Origin: Galbibacter sp035306585
Lineage (GTDB): Bacteria > Bacteroidota > Bacteroidia > Flavobacteriales > Flavobacteriaceae
DNA length: 64,000 bases
Reading direction: 5' to 3'
Assembly (NCBI RefSeq): GCF_035306585.1
Contig: NZ_DATGNU010000008.1
Location: forward strand, 5,331-69,330
The notes under the pieces are model-generated. The model saw only the letters and a program-made list of their open reading frames with translations. It had not been told where the DNA came from and ran no database searches. The position numbers and the translations under genes are program-made. This document shows positions 24,856 to 33,990 of the stretch, one piece after another; position 1 is the first letter of the stretch; each line of letters opens with the position of its first letter.

Positions 24856-26019
24856 ATGTCAAAGATTTTAGTGGTAGAAGATGAAGCAGCAATCCGTAGA
24901 GTACTTATAAAGATATTAACCGAGGAGAATGACTCCTACCAGGTCAGTGAGGCTGAAGATGGTTTAAAGGCCATGGAATTCCTTAAAAAGGAGGATTTTG
25001 ACCTGATTATTTGTGATATCAAAATGCCAAAAATGGATGGTGTAGAAGTGCTGCAAGCTTCAAAAAAAATTAAACCTGAGGTGCCTTTTGTGATGATTTC
25101 TGGTCATGGTGATTTGGAAACAGCTGTGAACACCATGCGTTACGGTGCCTTTGATTACATTTCTAAACCGCCAGATCTGAACCGTCTACTCAACACAGTT
25201 CGCAATGCTTTGGATAGAAATGCTTTAGTGAGTGAGAATAAAAGACTCAAAAAGAAGGTCAGTAAAAATTATCAGATGATTGGGGAGAGTAAAGCGATTT
25301 CTTTCATTATTGATATGATTGAAAAGGTTGCCCCAACGGAGGCGAGGGTGATGATTACAGGACCAAATGGAACTGGTAAGGAATTAGTAGCGCACTGGAT
25401 TCACGAAAAAAGTGCGCGCTCCAAAAAGCCGATGATTGAGGTCAATTGTGCGGCGATTCCTTCTGAACTCATAGAAAGTGAACTTTTTGGGCACATAAAG
25501 GGAGCTTTTACATCAGCGGTAAAGGACAGAGCTGGTAAGTTTGAGGCTGCCAATGGAGGAACCTTATTTTTAGATGAAATTGGAGATATGAGCTTATCTG
25601 CCCAAGCAAAGGTTTTAAGAGCGCTACAGGAAAATAAAATATCTAGAGTAGGTAGCGATAAGGATATCAGCGTAAATGTACGTGTTATTGCAGCCACGAA
25701 TAAAGATTTAAAGAAAGAAATTGCGGCAGGTAATTTCCGTGAAGATCTCTACCATAGGTTGGCCGTCATTGTAATAGATGTTCCTTCTTTAAGTGATAGA
25801 AGGGATGACATTCCACTTTTAATCGAACACTTTGCAAAGAAAATTGCAGAAGAACAGGGTAGTGTACCTAAAGTTTTTACAGATAAAGCAGTAAAACTAC
25901 TCCAGGAATACAACTGGACTGGAAATGTTCGGGAACTCAGAAACGTAGTTGAAAGGCTTATCATTCTTGGTGGAACTGAAATAAGCGAAGAAGAAGTGAA
26001 ATTATTTGCTAGAAAATAA
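24856..26019 (+). CDS. sigma-54-type response regulator lacking a DNA-binding domain
   Basis: A 387-residue NtrC-like protein. The receiver domain (1-120) has the phosphoacceptor D54 (CDIKMP) and K104. The AAA+ domain (about 142-370) has a Walker A of GPNGTGKE (169-176), Walker B GGTLFLDEIGD (234-244) and arginine-finger region. The sigma-54-contact loop reads GAFTSA (216-221) instead of the near-universal GAFTGA. The protein stops at ARK, about 15 residues after the AAA+ lid, so the usual Fis-type helix-turn-helix is absent. It may act from solution on sigma-54 holoenzyme, as known for FlgR and CtcC. No histidine kinase is adjacent. Confidence 0.88.
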   Translation: MSKILVVEDEAAIRRVLIKILTEENDSYQVSEAEDGLKAMEFLKKEDFDLIICDIKMPKMDGVEVLQASKKIKPEVPFVMISGHGDLETAVNTMRYGAFDYISKPPDLNRLLNTVRNALDRNALVSENKRLKKKVSKNYQMIGESKAISFIIDMIEKVAPTEARVMITGPNGTGKELVAHWIHEKSARSKKPMIEVNCAAIPSELIESELFGHIKGAFTSAVKDRAGKFEAANGGTLFLDEIGDMSLSAQAKVLRALQENKISRVGSDKDISVNVRVIAATNKDLKKEIAAGNFREDLYHRLAVIVIDVPSLSDRRDDIPLLIEHFAKKIAEEQGSVPKVFTDKAVKLLQEYNWTGNVRELRNVVERLIILGGTEISEEEVKLFARK

Positions 26020-26101
26020 CGAGTTGCAAAAGAGAACCCAACTTTATTACATAAAACAATTAAATGCAACTCAATTCGCAAGAGTCTTACCATTTTTAAC
26101 C

Positions 26102-26128
26102 GCTATATGGGCTATATGGGCTATATTG
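26102..26128. repeat. 9-bp tandem repeat GCTATATGG, about three copies
   Basis: Two perfect copies at 26102-26110 and 26111-26119 are followed by a third (GCTATATTGG) with a one-base insertion. Short enough to be slippage-prone; no gene depends on it visibly. Confidence 0.7.
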
Positions 26129-26646
26129 GTAAGCTTGGAAAGAATATCTTCTAAAATTTAAAAAGGAGTGCTTTGCATTTAATTTTAAAAGACGAAAACA
26201 TGATCCGCTAAGAAACAGTTTATTTCACTAAATGTACAAGTTCTTTCCAATACATTTTTTAGCTGTCACACCTATGGTGGTCGGAAAATTATGGAAGCTC
26301 AAAATGCCACCACGGAATCAATGATTATTGATTCTGCCTCATTTTATCTAACCCTCTATGGTTCGCCTTAATCCCTTAAATACTCCCGTGAAGATAAGGG
26401 GGACAAGTTCTAAAATTGAAGGGCGAACTATATCCCTTGATGTCGCAGTGATCATTCCTGTTGAGCATTAGAATATTCTGACCGAGACCTTAATGAATTC
26501 TTCAGAAGAATTTTGAATTTAAAGCTAGTTGAGATGATCGATGAAGGTTGAATTAGCAAGTGGTATATATGGTCAAGGGGAATGTATTTTGCAATTTAGT
26601 GATCGTTAGCTAATGGTGACCAAAGCTGATTTATTTTACAAAAGTA

Positions 26647-26688
26647 ACAGCGCTATCTATTTCAAATTAGTTAAATAGGTAGCGCTGT
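26647..26688 (-). terminator. terminator hairpin of the coiled-coil protein gene
   Basis: A 16-bp inverted repeat, ACAGCGCTATCTATTT (26647-26662) with AAATAGGTAGCGCTGT (26673-26688), has a single G-U mismatch. On the minus strand it leads into TTACTTTTG. It begins 7 bp after the gene's stop. Confidence 0.75.
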
Positions 26689-26694
26689 GAATTT

Positions 26695-27513
26695 TTAAAG
26701 TTCTTTTTGAGCACATTTCTTAAGGGCTTCAAGTAATTTTTCTTGAGTTGCGATGGTAAGTTGAAGATAATGATTTCTGGTCTGTGATAGGTTTTCTGAG
26801 TTTAGAACTTCATCTTCTCGAGCATATCCACCATGGAGTACTTGTTGAATGTCAGTACATCCAAAACTTTTAAAAAGTTGTATATAATCTTTCTCGAGGT
26901 CAAACAACTTTTGCTCTGCTAGATGCTTTAATTTTATCTGCTGCTCGAGTTCTAATTGTCTATTTACTCTTGCTTGTTCTGCTAATTGACGTTGTTTCGC
27001 TATCTTTTCTTCTAACTCCCTTTGTTGTTCCAAAAGGCGTTGTTTTTCCTGTTCAAGCTTTTTTTGCTCTTGCAAGTAATTAATTGTTTCTGTAGAATTG
27101 TCGGCTTGAGTGTTCGTTGTTTCTGGGGTGTAATTAATAGAGGCGGAGACGCCACCACTGGTGCAAATATCTAATTTTGACATTAAGAACTGCAAGTGCT
27201 CATAAGCATGTTGGGAGTAGAATCTTCCTGCTTCCCAATCCACAGGATCCGTAGCTTGTTTTAAATTGTCTAAACCATCTAAGATAGGAGGGACAGCCTC
27301 TGAGCAACCACAGGTTTCAACGAGTGATTTAGTTTTTTCCAAGGCTTCTAAAGCTCTATCTGCATAATACTTTTGGTGATCAAAGTTATCTGAGCTTAAG
27401 GATTTTTTGGTATGAGAAAGGGCATAGGTGGCTTGTGAGTAAGCAGAATTGCATTGGGCAATACTGTACTGGGTAATAAAAATAAGGAGAAAAAACAATG
27501 TTGTTTTCTTCAT
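26695..27513 (-). CDS. exported protein with central coiled coil
   Basis: A 272-residue protein with a signal peptide (1-19, ending QYSIAQ). Residues about 20-115 are helical with four cysteines (C22, C63, C65, C107-type), suggesting disulfides in the periplasm. A Ser/Thr-rich linker leads into a long coiled coil (about 148-210) of Glu/Gln/Arg/Leu heptads (EQKKLEQEKQRLLEQQRELEEK in parts). The C-terminus is helical. I recognise no functional domain. It stands alone with its own terminator. Possible roles in envelope scaffolding are pure inference. Confidence 0.7.
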   Translation of the reverse strand: MKKTTLFFLLIFITQYSIAQCNSAYSQATYALSHTKKSLSSDNFDHQKYYADRALEALEKTKSLVETCGCSEAVPPILDGLDNLKQATDPVDWEAGRFYSQHAYEHLQFLMSKLDICTSGGVSASINYTPETTNTQADNSTETINYLQEQKKLEQEKQRLLEQQRELEEKIAKQRQLAEQARVNRQLELEQQIKLKHLAEQKLFDLEKDYIQLFKSFGCTDIQQVLHGGYAREDEVLNSENLSQTRNHYLQLTIATQEKLLEALKKCAQKEL

Positions 27514-27694
27514 GACAATATGTAATTAAGTTCAATTATTTTGGGTGAAACAATAATACAACTTAAATTGTAATTCGAAAAACCTTTGTGGTGAACATCC
27601 TTTAAATAGTGGCTAAAGTTAGCTTTTAAAAGGTTTAGTCCTTTTGGATTGTTAATGGTATAACGAAAGCCTTTACGATATTAAATTTTAGTAT

Positions 27695-28573
27695 ATGGAT
27701 AAAATTAAAACTTCAGATTATCGCGTAGATAATACAATTCATCTTAAAGATCTACCTACGCTTAACATGTTAAACACTACGGAAAAAAAGTTAAAAAAGC
27801 GTCTGCGTGATACCCGTGATAAACTAAGTAAATTACAAGATGTCTTTTATGCTCATAACAAGTACAGTGTCCTGGTATGTTTTCAAGGTATGGATACTGC
27901 AGGAAAGGATAGTCTTATTCGGGAGGTGTTTCAGGATTTTAACTCACGAGGTGTTGTGGTTCACAGTTTTAAAACACCGACCTTTAAAGAAAAGCAACAC
28001 GACTATTTATGGCGTCACTATAGAGCCCTTCCTGATCGAGGGAAGTTTGGTGTTTTTAACCGAACTCATTATGAGAATGTCCTCGTAACCAGGGTACATC
28101 CAGAATATATCCTTGGGGAGAATATCCCAGGGATCAATAGTGTGGATGATATTGATGAAAACTTCTGGGAAGCTCGATTTGAGCAAATCAATAACTTTGA
28201 AAAACACCTAGTGGCCAATGGTACAATAATTTTTAAATTTTTTCTTCATATTTCCAAAGAGGAGCAAAAAAACAGACTGCTAAGAAGATTGATTCGAGTG
28301 GATAAAAACTGGAAGTTTTCCCCTGGCGATTTGGAGGAAAGAGAATTGTGGGATCAGTATCAGGACTGTTATGAGAAAGCCATCAATAACACCTCTACAA
28401 AAGTGGCACCTTGGTATATCATCCCTTCTGATAATAAAAAAGCAGCACGAACAATAGTAGCGGACATTCTTTATGACGAATTAAAAGTTATTGAGGAAGT
28501 ACGTTATCCAACTCTGGACCCGAACATCAAATCGCAAATTGAACATTACAAACAACTATTAAATGAGTCATAG
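27695..28573 (+). CDS. polyphosphate kinase 2 family (PPK2) nucleotide phosphotransferase
   Basis: A 292-residue P-loop kinase. Walker A reads GMDTAGKD (65-72). The PPK2 signature WRHYRALPDRGKFGVFNRTHYE (in parts, about 106-127) carries the lid arginines, and Walker-B-type IIFKFFLHIS follows. Such enzymes transfer phosphate between polyphosphate and nucleotides; this length and the GxDTAGKD motif fit the single-domain classes that make NDP or NTP from AMP/ADP. The gene is monocistronic between a divergent exported-protein gene and the symporter. Confidence 0.9.
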   Translation: MDKIKTSDYRVDNTIHLKDLPTLNMLNTTEKKLKKRLRDTRDKLSKLQDVFYAHNKYSVLVCFQGMDTAGKDSLIREVFQDFNSRGVVVHSFKTPTFKEKQHDYLWRHYRALPDRGKFGVFNRTHYENVLVTRVHPEYILGENIPGINSVDDIDENFWEARFEQINNFEKHLVANGTIIFKFFLHISKEEQKNRLLRRLIRVDKNWKFSPGDLEERELWDQYQDCYEKAINNTSTKVAPWYIIPSDNKKAARTIVADILYDELKVIEEVRYPTLDPNIKSQIEHYKQLLNES

Positions 28574-28788
28574 CATTTTTAGACCGCTTTGTAGGATGAT
28601 CTAAGGAGGTTGGGATTTAGAAGTTCTAATAGGACCATAAACTACGGCATGTATGTTATAATATCTTAGATGTTAAAATCTCAACATTTTTGTCTGGTAT
28701 TGAGAAAATTCTAGGTTTCTTAAGTTCACAAACTACAAATAAGTTTATCTTCGCAAGATAACTTAAACTTAAACTAAATTTATTTGGC

Positions 28789-30438
28789 ATGGCAATAATT
28801 ACTTTTGTAGGCTTTACCCTTCTAGTAGCGGTAATAGCTTATTTTGCTACACGTAAAACAAATGAAAAGACTTCAGATGGCTATTTTCTAGGCGGAAGGA
28901 GCCTTACCGCTGGTGTGGTTGCTGGTTCACTATTGCTGACCAATCTATCCACCGAACAAATCGTCGGACTTAACGGACAAGCCTTCTCTGAGGGGCTCTC
29001 TGTAATGGCTTGGGAAACATTGGCAGCTATATCGATCGTAGTTACCGCGATTTTTTTATTACCTAAATATTTAAAAGGAGGACTCACTACAGTTCCACAA
29101 TTCTTAGAAATACGGTATGATAAGACCACCAAATCTATTGCTTCTGGATTGTTTTTATTAGGCTATGTAGTTATTCTTTTACCAATTGTATTGTATTCTG
29201 GATCCATCGCCATTTCTGATATGTTTAATGTTCCAGCTCTTCTGGGTGTTTCTCATGAGGTTTCTATTTGGATTTGTGTATGGGGAATTGGGGTTATTGG
29301 ATCCATATATGCCATTTTTGGTGGGTTAAAGGCCGTTGCAGTCTCCGATACTGTCAATGCTATTGGACTTTTAATTGGAGGGTTAATGATCCCTGTGTTT
29401 GGGTTAATGGCTATAGGTGATGGTTCTGTGACCGAGGGAATCACAACATTGATGGCGGAGGCACCTGAGAAGTTCAAATCCATGGGGACACCTACTAATT
29501 CCGTTCCTTTTAGTACAATATTCACTGGGATGATGCTTGTTCAGTTATTTTACTGGGGAACCAATCAAGCGATTATCCAACGTGCGTTGGCAGCCAAAAA
29601 TCTGAAAGAAGGACAGAAAGGACTTTTGTTAGCAGCATTTTTTAAGATATTAGGGCCGCTCATTGTTGTGCTTCCAGGTATTATTGCATATTACCTTTTA
29701 GGAAATGAAATTGATACTCCTGATAGAGCGTATGCTTTACTTGTCAGTGCTGTTTTACCAAAAGTATTTTTAGGTTTTTTTGCAGCCGTTTTGTTTGGTG
29801 CCATTTTAAGTTCTTTCAATAGTGCTTTAAATAGTTCGGTAACACTATTTTCCATCGATTTCTACACAGAGTATATTAAAAAGGATGCCTCCGAACTTGA
29901 TGTGATCCGCAAAGGAAAATACTTCGGAATTGTCCTTGCTATTCTCTCGATGCTAATTGCGCCTCTGATTGCAAAGGCTCCTCAAGGATTGTTTGGTTAT
30001 CTTCAAGAGGTAAACGGTTGTTATAGTATACCAATTCTTACCATCATCGTTGTGGGGTATTTGACAAAAAGGGTTCCCGCATTGGCTGCCAAAGTTGGAA
30101 TTCTTTCAGGAAGTTTACTTTATATCATTAGCCAATTCATCATAAAACCAATTGTGTCCAATAACGCTGTTGAAGCAGCTATGGCCTCAGGTGTTACGGA
30201 TGCCACCGAATTGGCCCTTGTGGAATCGCAGGCATACCCACACTATCTGCATGTGATGGCAATTCTGTTTGTTACAAACATTATCATCATGTTAGTGATC
30301 GGGAAATTATATCCAAGGAAAACTGAATTTGTTCTTGAATATACTGAGAAAGTAAATATTGAGCCCTATAAGTATTTGGTGCCAGTTGGATTGTTCATCT
30401 GTGCGATCGTAGTGGGTATATATTACTACTTCTCATAA
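28789..30438 (+). CDS. sodium:solute symporter (SSS/SLC5 family)
   Basis: A 549-residue membrane protein with about 14 transmembrane helices. The start (GFTLLVAVIAYFATRKT, DGYFLGGRSLTAG, TNLSTEQIVGLNGQA) and the mid-protein FYWGTNQAIIQRALAAKN and SSFNSALNSSVTLFSID are characteristic of the SGLT-like SSS branch. These couple uptake of a sugar, amino acid or organic acid to sodium. It lies 136 bp upstream of pxpA but is separated from it by a good terminator, so any link to 5-oxoproline uptake is only suggestive. Confidence 0.9.
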   Translation: MAIITFVGFTLLVAVIAYFATRKTNEKTSDGYFLGGRSLTAGVVAGSLLLTNLSTEQIVGLNGQAFSEGLSVMAWETLAAISIVVTAIFLLPKYLKGGLTTVPQFLEIRYDKTTKSIASGLFLLGYVVILLPIVLYSGSIAISDMFNVPALLGVSHEVSIWICVWGIGVIGSIYAIFGGLKAVAVSDTVNAIGLLIGGLMIPVFGLMAIGDGSVTEGITTLMAEAPEKFKSMGTPTNSVPFSTIFTGMMLVQLFYWGTNQAIIQRALAAKNLKEGQKGLLLAAFFKILGPLIVVLPGIIAYYLLGNEIDTPDRAYALLVSAVLPKVFLGFFAAVLFGAILSSFNSALNSSVTLFSIDFYTEYIKKDASELDVIRKGKYFGIVLAILSMLIAPLIAKAPQGLFGYLQEVNGCYSIPILTIIVVGYLTKRVPALAAKVGILSGSLLYIISQFIIKPIVSNNAVEAAMASGVTDATELALVESQAYPHYLHVMAILFVTNIIIMLVIGKLYPRKTEFVLEYTEKVNIEPYKYLVPVGLFICAIVVGIYYYFS

Positions 30439-30463
30439 AAGCCATAAAACTATTTACAGATAG

Positions 30464-30492
30464 AAAGATACGCCCGATTGGCGTATCTTTTT
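30464..30492 (+). terminator. intrinsic terminator of the symporter gene
   Basis: AAAGATACGCC (30464-30474) pairs perfectly with GGCGTATCTTT (30480-30490), loop of five, followed by TT and GG. Confidence 0.8.
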
Positions 30493-30573
30493 GGTTATAA
30501 ACCCATAGGCGGTTTAACTAAGTACGTGGATTTTTAGTATTTTTATTCAAAATGCTAGAAACACGAAATATTT

Positions 30574-31302
30574 ATGTTCAGACCAGCCCTGAATTGCGAC
30601 TTAGGTGAGGGAACTAATAATGAAGCACACATCATGCCTTGGATAAATTCATGTAGCATTGCATGTGGAGGACATGCTGGTAATCTTAAGAGTATGGAAA
30701 GGGCAATCATGCTTGCCAAAGAAAATAATATTTTTGCCGGTGCGCATCCTTCTTATCCAGATCGAGAAAATTTCGGCAGAGTCCCAATGAAAATGGCGGA
30801 TCACGAATTTATTTTCAGTATTAGAGGTCAACTTGAAGATTTTAATCTTATGCTCGAAAAGCATCAAGTACCGCTACATCACATTAAGCCTCATGGCGCA
30901 TTATACAATCAAATTGCGATAGATCTCCAGGCCTCCTACAGATTTTTAGAGGCTATTGAAAACTATAAATCCATTTGTTTTTTGTATGTGCCATTTGGAT
31001 CCATAATCGCAGAAGTTGCAATAAAACAAGGTTTCTCTATAAAATATGAAGCCTTTGGTGATCGTTGTTACATGGACGATCTTAGTCTTATGCCGCGAAA
31101 CCGTCCTGGTGCAGTAATTCAGGACAAACAGCAGGTATACGATCAGATTTTTAACATTTATACAAAAGGTAGGGTGATAACTAATACGGGAAACAAGGTG
31201 GAATTAAGGGCTGATACCTTTTGTATTCACTCAGATACCGCCGATGCCTTTATGATACTTAAATTTTTACAAGAACAATTTCAAAAATCTGAATTTGGAT
31301 AA
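30574..31302 (+). CDS. pxpA: 5-oxoprolinase subunit A (LamB/YcsF family)
   Basis: A 242-residue protein of the LamB/YcsF family. Visible are the N-terminal LNCDLGEGTNNE, the SIACGGHAGN metal-region motif, GAHPSYPDRENFGR, HIKPHGALYN and the C-terminal FCIHSDTADA. It is the catalytic/ring-opening partner of the ATP-dependent PxpABC enzyme, which hydrolyses 5-oxo-L-proline (pyroglutamate) to L-glutamate. It heads the pxpA-pxpB-pxpC operon, all genes overlapping. Length is normal for the family. Confidence 0.93.
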   Translation: MFRPALNCDLGEGTNNEAHIMPWINSCSIACGGHAGNLKSMERAIMLAKENNIFAGAHPSYPDRENFGRVPMKMADHEFIFSIRGQLEDFNLMLEKHQVPLHHIKPHGALYNQIAIDLQASYRFLEAIENYKSICFLYVPFGSIIAEVAIKQGFSIKYEAFGDRCYMDDLSLMPRNRPGAVIQDKQQVYDQIFNIYTKGRVITNTGNKVELRADTFCIHSDTADAFMILKFLQEQFQKSEFG

Positions 31303-32020
31303 ATTTAAACTTTCATATAAGCCTTATGGCCAAAATGCACTGTTGATTGAATGGCCAAGGATGATAAATGAGTCGGTTTTGCAGGATATATTGAGGTTCA
31401 AACAGCTCATCGCAGTTGATTATCCTGAATTAGAACAGATTCCTGCGTATAATTCCCTTTGCCTTGTGGCGCGTAGACCGATAGATTTTGAAAAACTTAC
31501 CGCTGGTATTAAAGCTATATATGCCAAAGGTTTTATCCTTCCCAAGCGCAATAAAAAAGTATGGAGGATTCCAGTGTGTTATGACTTGGATTTTGGAATC
31601 GATATGGAAGAATTTTCTCTGGAAAAGAAAATGCCAATACGTCACATTATTGATCTACATACCGAGCCTGTTTATACGGTATATTGTATAGGGTTCTTAC
31701 CGGGTTTCATGTATTTAGGAGGGTTAAACAGCGCCTTAATTCAACCACGAAGATCTGAACCGCGCCTTAGCATACCCAAGGGATCTGTTGGTATTGGAGG
31801 AACACAAACTGGAGTATATCCACAAGAATCTCCTGGAGGATGGAATATTATTGGGAATTCTCCAGTGCCGTTATTTAACCCATCTAGTAAGAAACCTTGC
31901 ATGATTTCCGTTGGGGATGGGATTAAGTTTTATCCAATTGATAAATCAGAACACCAGTTAATGACAATCCAAGTAGAAACAAAGATTTTTGAATTTAAAT
32001 CTTACCAGAGCAATGATTGA
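31295..32020 (+). CDS. pxpB: 5-oxoprolinase subunit B (KipI-like)
   Basis: A 241-residue member of the allophanate hydrolase subunit 1/KipI family. The N-terminal half begins YKPYGQNALLIEW and the C-terminal cyclophilin-like half has YTVYCIGFLPGFMYLGGL, PRRSEPRLSIPKGSVGIGGTQTGVYP (in parts) and ESPGGWNIIGNSP, the ATP/phosphate-handling signature. No ATG is found where the family begins; the start appears to be TTG at 31295, overlapping pxpA by 8 bp. Works with PxpA and PxpC in ATP-dependent pyroglutamate opening. Confidence 0.93.
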   Translation: MDKFKLSYKPYGQNALLIEWPRMINESVLQDILRFKQLIAVDYPELEQIPAYNSLCLVARRPIDFEKLTAGIKAIYAKGFILPKRNKKVWRIPVCYDLDFGIDMEEFSLEKKMPIRHIIDLHTEPVYTVYCIGFLPGFMYLGGLNSALIQPRRSEPRLSIPKGSVGIGGTQTGVYPQESPGGWNIIGNSPVPLFNPSSKKPCMISVGDGIKFYPIDKSEHQLMTIQVETKIFEFKSYQSND

Positions 32021-32858
32021 GGTACTTAAGACAGGTTTTTTAACCAGCATACAGGATAGTGGGCGTTATGGGCACAGACATCATGGTGTACCAATAAGTG
32101 GTGCTATGGATGAGGTATCCGCTAATATGGCCAATGCATTACTTGGAAATAATAAAGAGGACGCAGTAATGGAAATTACTCTTAGTGGACCTGAATTATT
32201 GTTTGAATCCGATGCTAGCATCGCTATTAGCGGAGCTTTTATGTCACCAACAATTAATGAGCAAGAATTACTCAATGATGAAGTTTATCATGTGACGGCG
32301 GGTTCGATATTAAAATTTGGAAGGCCTAGACGCGGGATCCGGTGTTATCTAGCGGTTTTAGGTGGATTTAAAACAGTACGTGTTCTAGGGAGTCGTTCGT
32401 GGTATAGTTCGGTAACTCCAGTGGATCGTCTATCGGTAGGGATGCATTTACCACTGGCTGACAAGCCTGTGTTAAAGAAAAAACCTAAATTACCAGTTAA
32501 TTCTGCTCATAATTATAATTCAAATATTATAGAAGTGGAGAAGGGGCCAGAGTTTGATCTTTTATCCAAGCATCAAAAGGCACAACTTCTCAACGGCATT
32601 TTCAATATTGCCAAACAAAATAACCGGATGGCCTACCAACTTAAGCAACAGATCCTAAAACATTCATATTCTATTTTAACTTCGTCAACTTTACCAGGTA
32701 CAGTGCAATTGACACCTTCTGGTAGGTTAATTATCTTGATGAAGGATGCTCAGACCACTGGGGGGTATCCAAGGATCCTACAGTTAACAGATGCTGCTAT
32801 AGCACTTCTTTCACAAAAAAGCACCTCAGAAGAAATAGATTTTGTCTTAAAACAATAA
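32013..32858 (+). CDS. pxpC: 5-oxoprolinase subunit C (KipA-like)
   Basis: The ATG at 32013 (MIEVLKTGFLTSIQDSGR) is the family-typical start; an in-frame ATG at 31989 would add eight residues. The 281-residue product shows IQDSGRYGHRHHGVPISGAMDE (in parts), NPKEDAV-like NNKEDAVMEITLSGPEL, and the late MKDAQTTGGYPRILQL that marks the allophanate hydrolase subunit 2/KipA family. It overlaps pxpB by 8 bp. With PxpA and PxpB it forms the prokaryotic 5-oxoprolinase, clearing spontaneously formed pyroglutamate. Confidence 0.93.
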   Translation: MIEVLKTGFLTSIQDSGRYGHRHHGVPISGAMDEVSANMANALLGNNKEDAVMEITLSGPELLFESDASIAISGAFMSPTINEQELLNDEVYHVTAGSILKFGRPRRGIRCYLAVLGGFKTVRVLGSRSWYSSVTPVDRLSVGMHLPLADKPVLKKKPKLPVNSAHNYNSNIIEVEKGPEFDLLSKHQKAQLLNGIFNIAKQNNRMAYQLKQQILKHSYSILTSSTLPGTVQLTPSGRLIILMKDAQTTGGYPRILQLTDAAIALLSQKSTSEEIDFVLKQ

Positions 32859-33037
32859 TTTGAAAGCATCTTTGGTAGGATTTTCGAAAGAACTATTCTT
32901 TTAAAGGATGGCATGATGGTAAAGTCACTTAGCAGACATAGGAATGTTTTTACTTGATTTTAAGGGCTTTTACTTAATTCATTGAGCAAATGTTTAACTT
33001 CTGTATTAAAAAGATCCTGCTTTACAAATAAATTGAA

Positions 33038-33045
33038 TATTTTTG
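33038..33045 (+). promoter_or_regulatory. Bacteroidota -7 box upstream of fabI
   Basis: TATTTTTG matches TAnnTTTG and lies 37 bp before the fabI ATG. The -33 region is weak (TTTACA around 33021). Confidence 0.5.
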
Positions 33046-33082
33046 AAGTGTTTTTAAAACGAAAGAATTAATCTTGAAGTAT

Positions 33083-33901
33083 ATGTCACATAATTTATTA
33101 AAAGGAAAAAGAGGAATCATTTTTGGAGCTTTGGATGAGAATTCCATTGCTTGGAAAACTGCAGTAAAAGCTCATGAAGAAGGTGCTGTTTTTGTATTGT
33201 CCAACGCGCCGATCGCAATGAGAATGGGGCAAATTAACGAGCTTGCAGAGCAAACTAGTTCACAAATTATTCCAGCTGATGCCACTAACATCGAAGATCT
33301 TGAGAACTTAGTGGATCAGGCCGTTGAGATTCTTGGTGGTAAAATCGACTTTGTATTACATTCCATCGGAATGTCTATAAACGTTAGAAAAGGAAGACAT
33401 TATACCGACCAGAACTACGATTTCACCCAAAAAGGTTGGGATGTGTCGGCGTTATCTTTCCATAAGGTTTGTCAAACATTGTATAAAAAAGATGCAATGA
33501 ACCAGTGGGGTAGTATTGTAGCACTTACCTATATGGCAGCTCAACGTGTTTTTCCAGATTACAATGATATGGCAGACAACAAGGCTTATTTGGAATCTAT
33601 CGCAAGAAGTTTTGGATATTACTTTGGAAAAGAAAAGAATGTTAGGGTAAATACCATTTCACAATCACCAACGCCAACTACAGCTGGTAAAGGCGTAAAA
33701 GGTTTTGATGGGTTTATTGCTTACGCAGAAATGATGTCTCCACTTGGAAATGCAACTGCGGAGGATTGTGCTAACTATACCGTGAGTTTGTTCTCGGATT
33801 TCACGCGAAAAGTAACCATGCAGAATCTATATCACGATGGTGGCTTTACAAGTACTGGGGTGAGCAATGATGTGATGGAAAAATTTATGAAGGAAGATTA
33901 A
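33083..33901 (+). CDS. fabI: enoyl-[acyl-carrier-protein] reductase (NADH) FabI
   Basis: The ATG at 33083 (MSHNLLKGKRGIIFGALDE) is preferred over an in-frame TTG at 33074. The 272-residue product is an SDR of the FabI type: GIIFGALDENSIAW with the modified glycine loop, LHSIGMS, and the Tyr-Tyr-Lys active site as Y150, Y160 and K167 in ALTYMAAQRVFPDYNDMADNKAYLE (split). The substrate region is SQSPTPTTAGKGVKGF. It reduces trans-2-enoyl-ACP in the last step of each fatty-acid elongation cycle. It is monocistronic with its own terminator. Confidence 0.95.
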   Translation: MSHNLLKGKRGIIFGALDENSIAWKTAVKAHEEGAVFVLSNAPIAMRMGQINELAEQTSSQIIPADATNIEDLENLVDQAVEILGGKIDFVLHSIGMSINVRKGRHYTDQNYDFTQKGWDVSALSFHKVCQTLYKKDAMNQWGSIVALTYMAAQRVFPDYNDMADNKAYLESIARSFGYYFGKEKNVRVNTISQSPTPTTAGKGVKGFDGFIAYAEMMSPLGNATAEDCANYTVSLFSDFTRKVTMQNLYHDGGFTSTGVSNDVMEKFMKED

Positions 33902-33924
33902 TTCATAAATAGCAATACGATTTG

Positions 33925-33973
33925 AGCTGTTTAAAGGTTATATCAATGGATGATTACTTTAAACAGCTTTTTT
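33925..33973 (+). terminator. intrinsic terminator of fabI
   Basis: AGCTGTTTAAAG (33925-33936) pairs perfectly with CTTTAAACAGCT (33957-33968), followed by TTTTT. Confidence 0.88.
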
Positions 33974-33990
33974 AATTTTATAACTTCGGT

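Larger units (their letters stand above)
26020..26694. other. 675-bp gene-free region
   Basis: No reading frame of convincing length or composition is present on either strand. It holds a GAGTTGCA (26021-26028) / TGCAACTC (26065-26072) dyad just after the response regulator, a 9-bp tandem repeat at 26102-26128, and several short interrupted frames around 26290-26600 that could be remnants of a decayed gene, though I could not assign them to a family. The right edge carries the terminator of the minus-strand gene at 26695. Confidence 0.55.

Noticed and set aside
26102..26128. 9-bp tandem repeat as a phase-variation switch
   Set aside because: It lies more than 80 bp from either flanking gene, on the 3' side of both, and is not within any frame or promoter.
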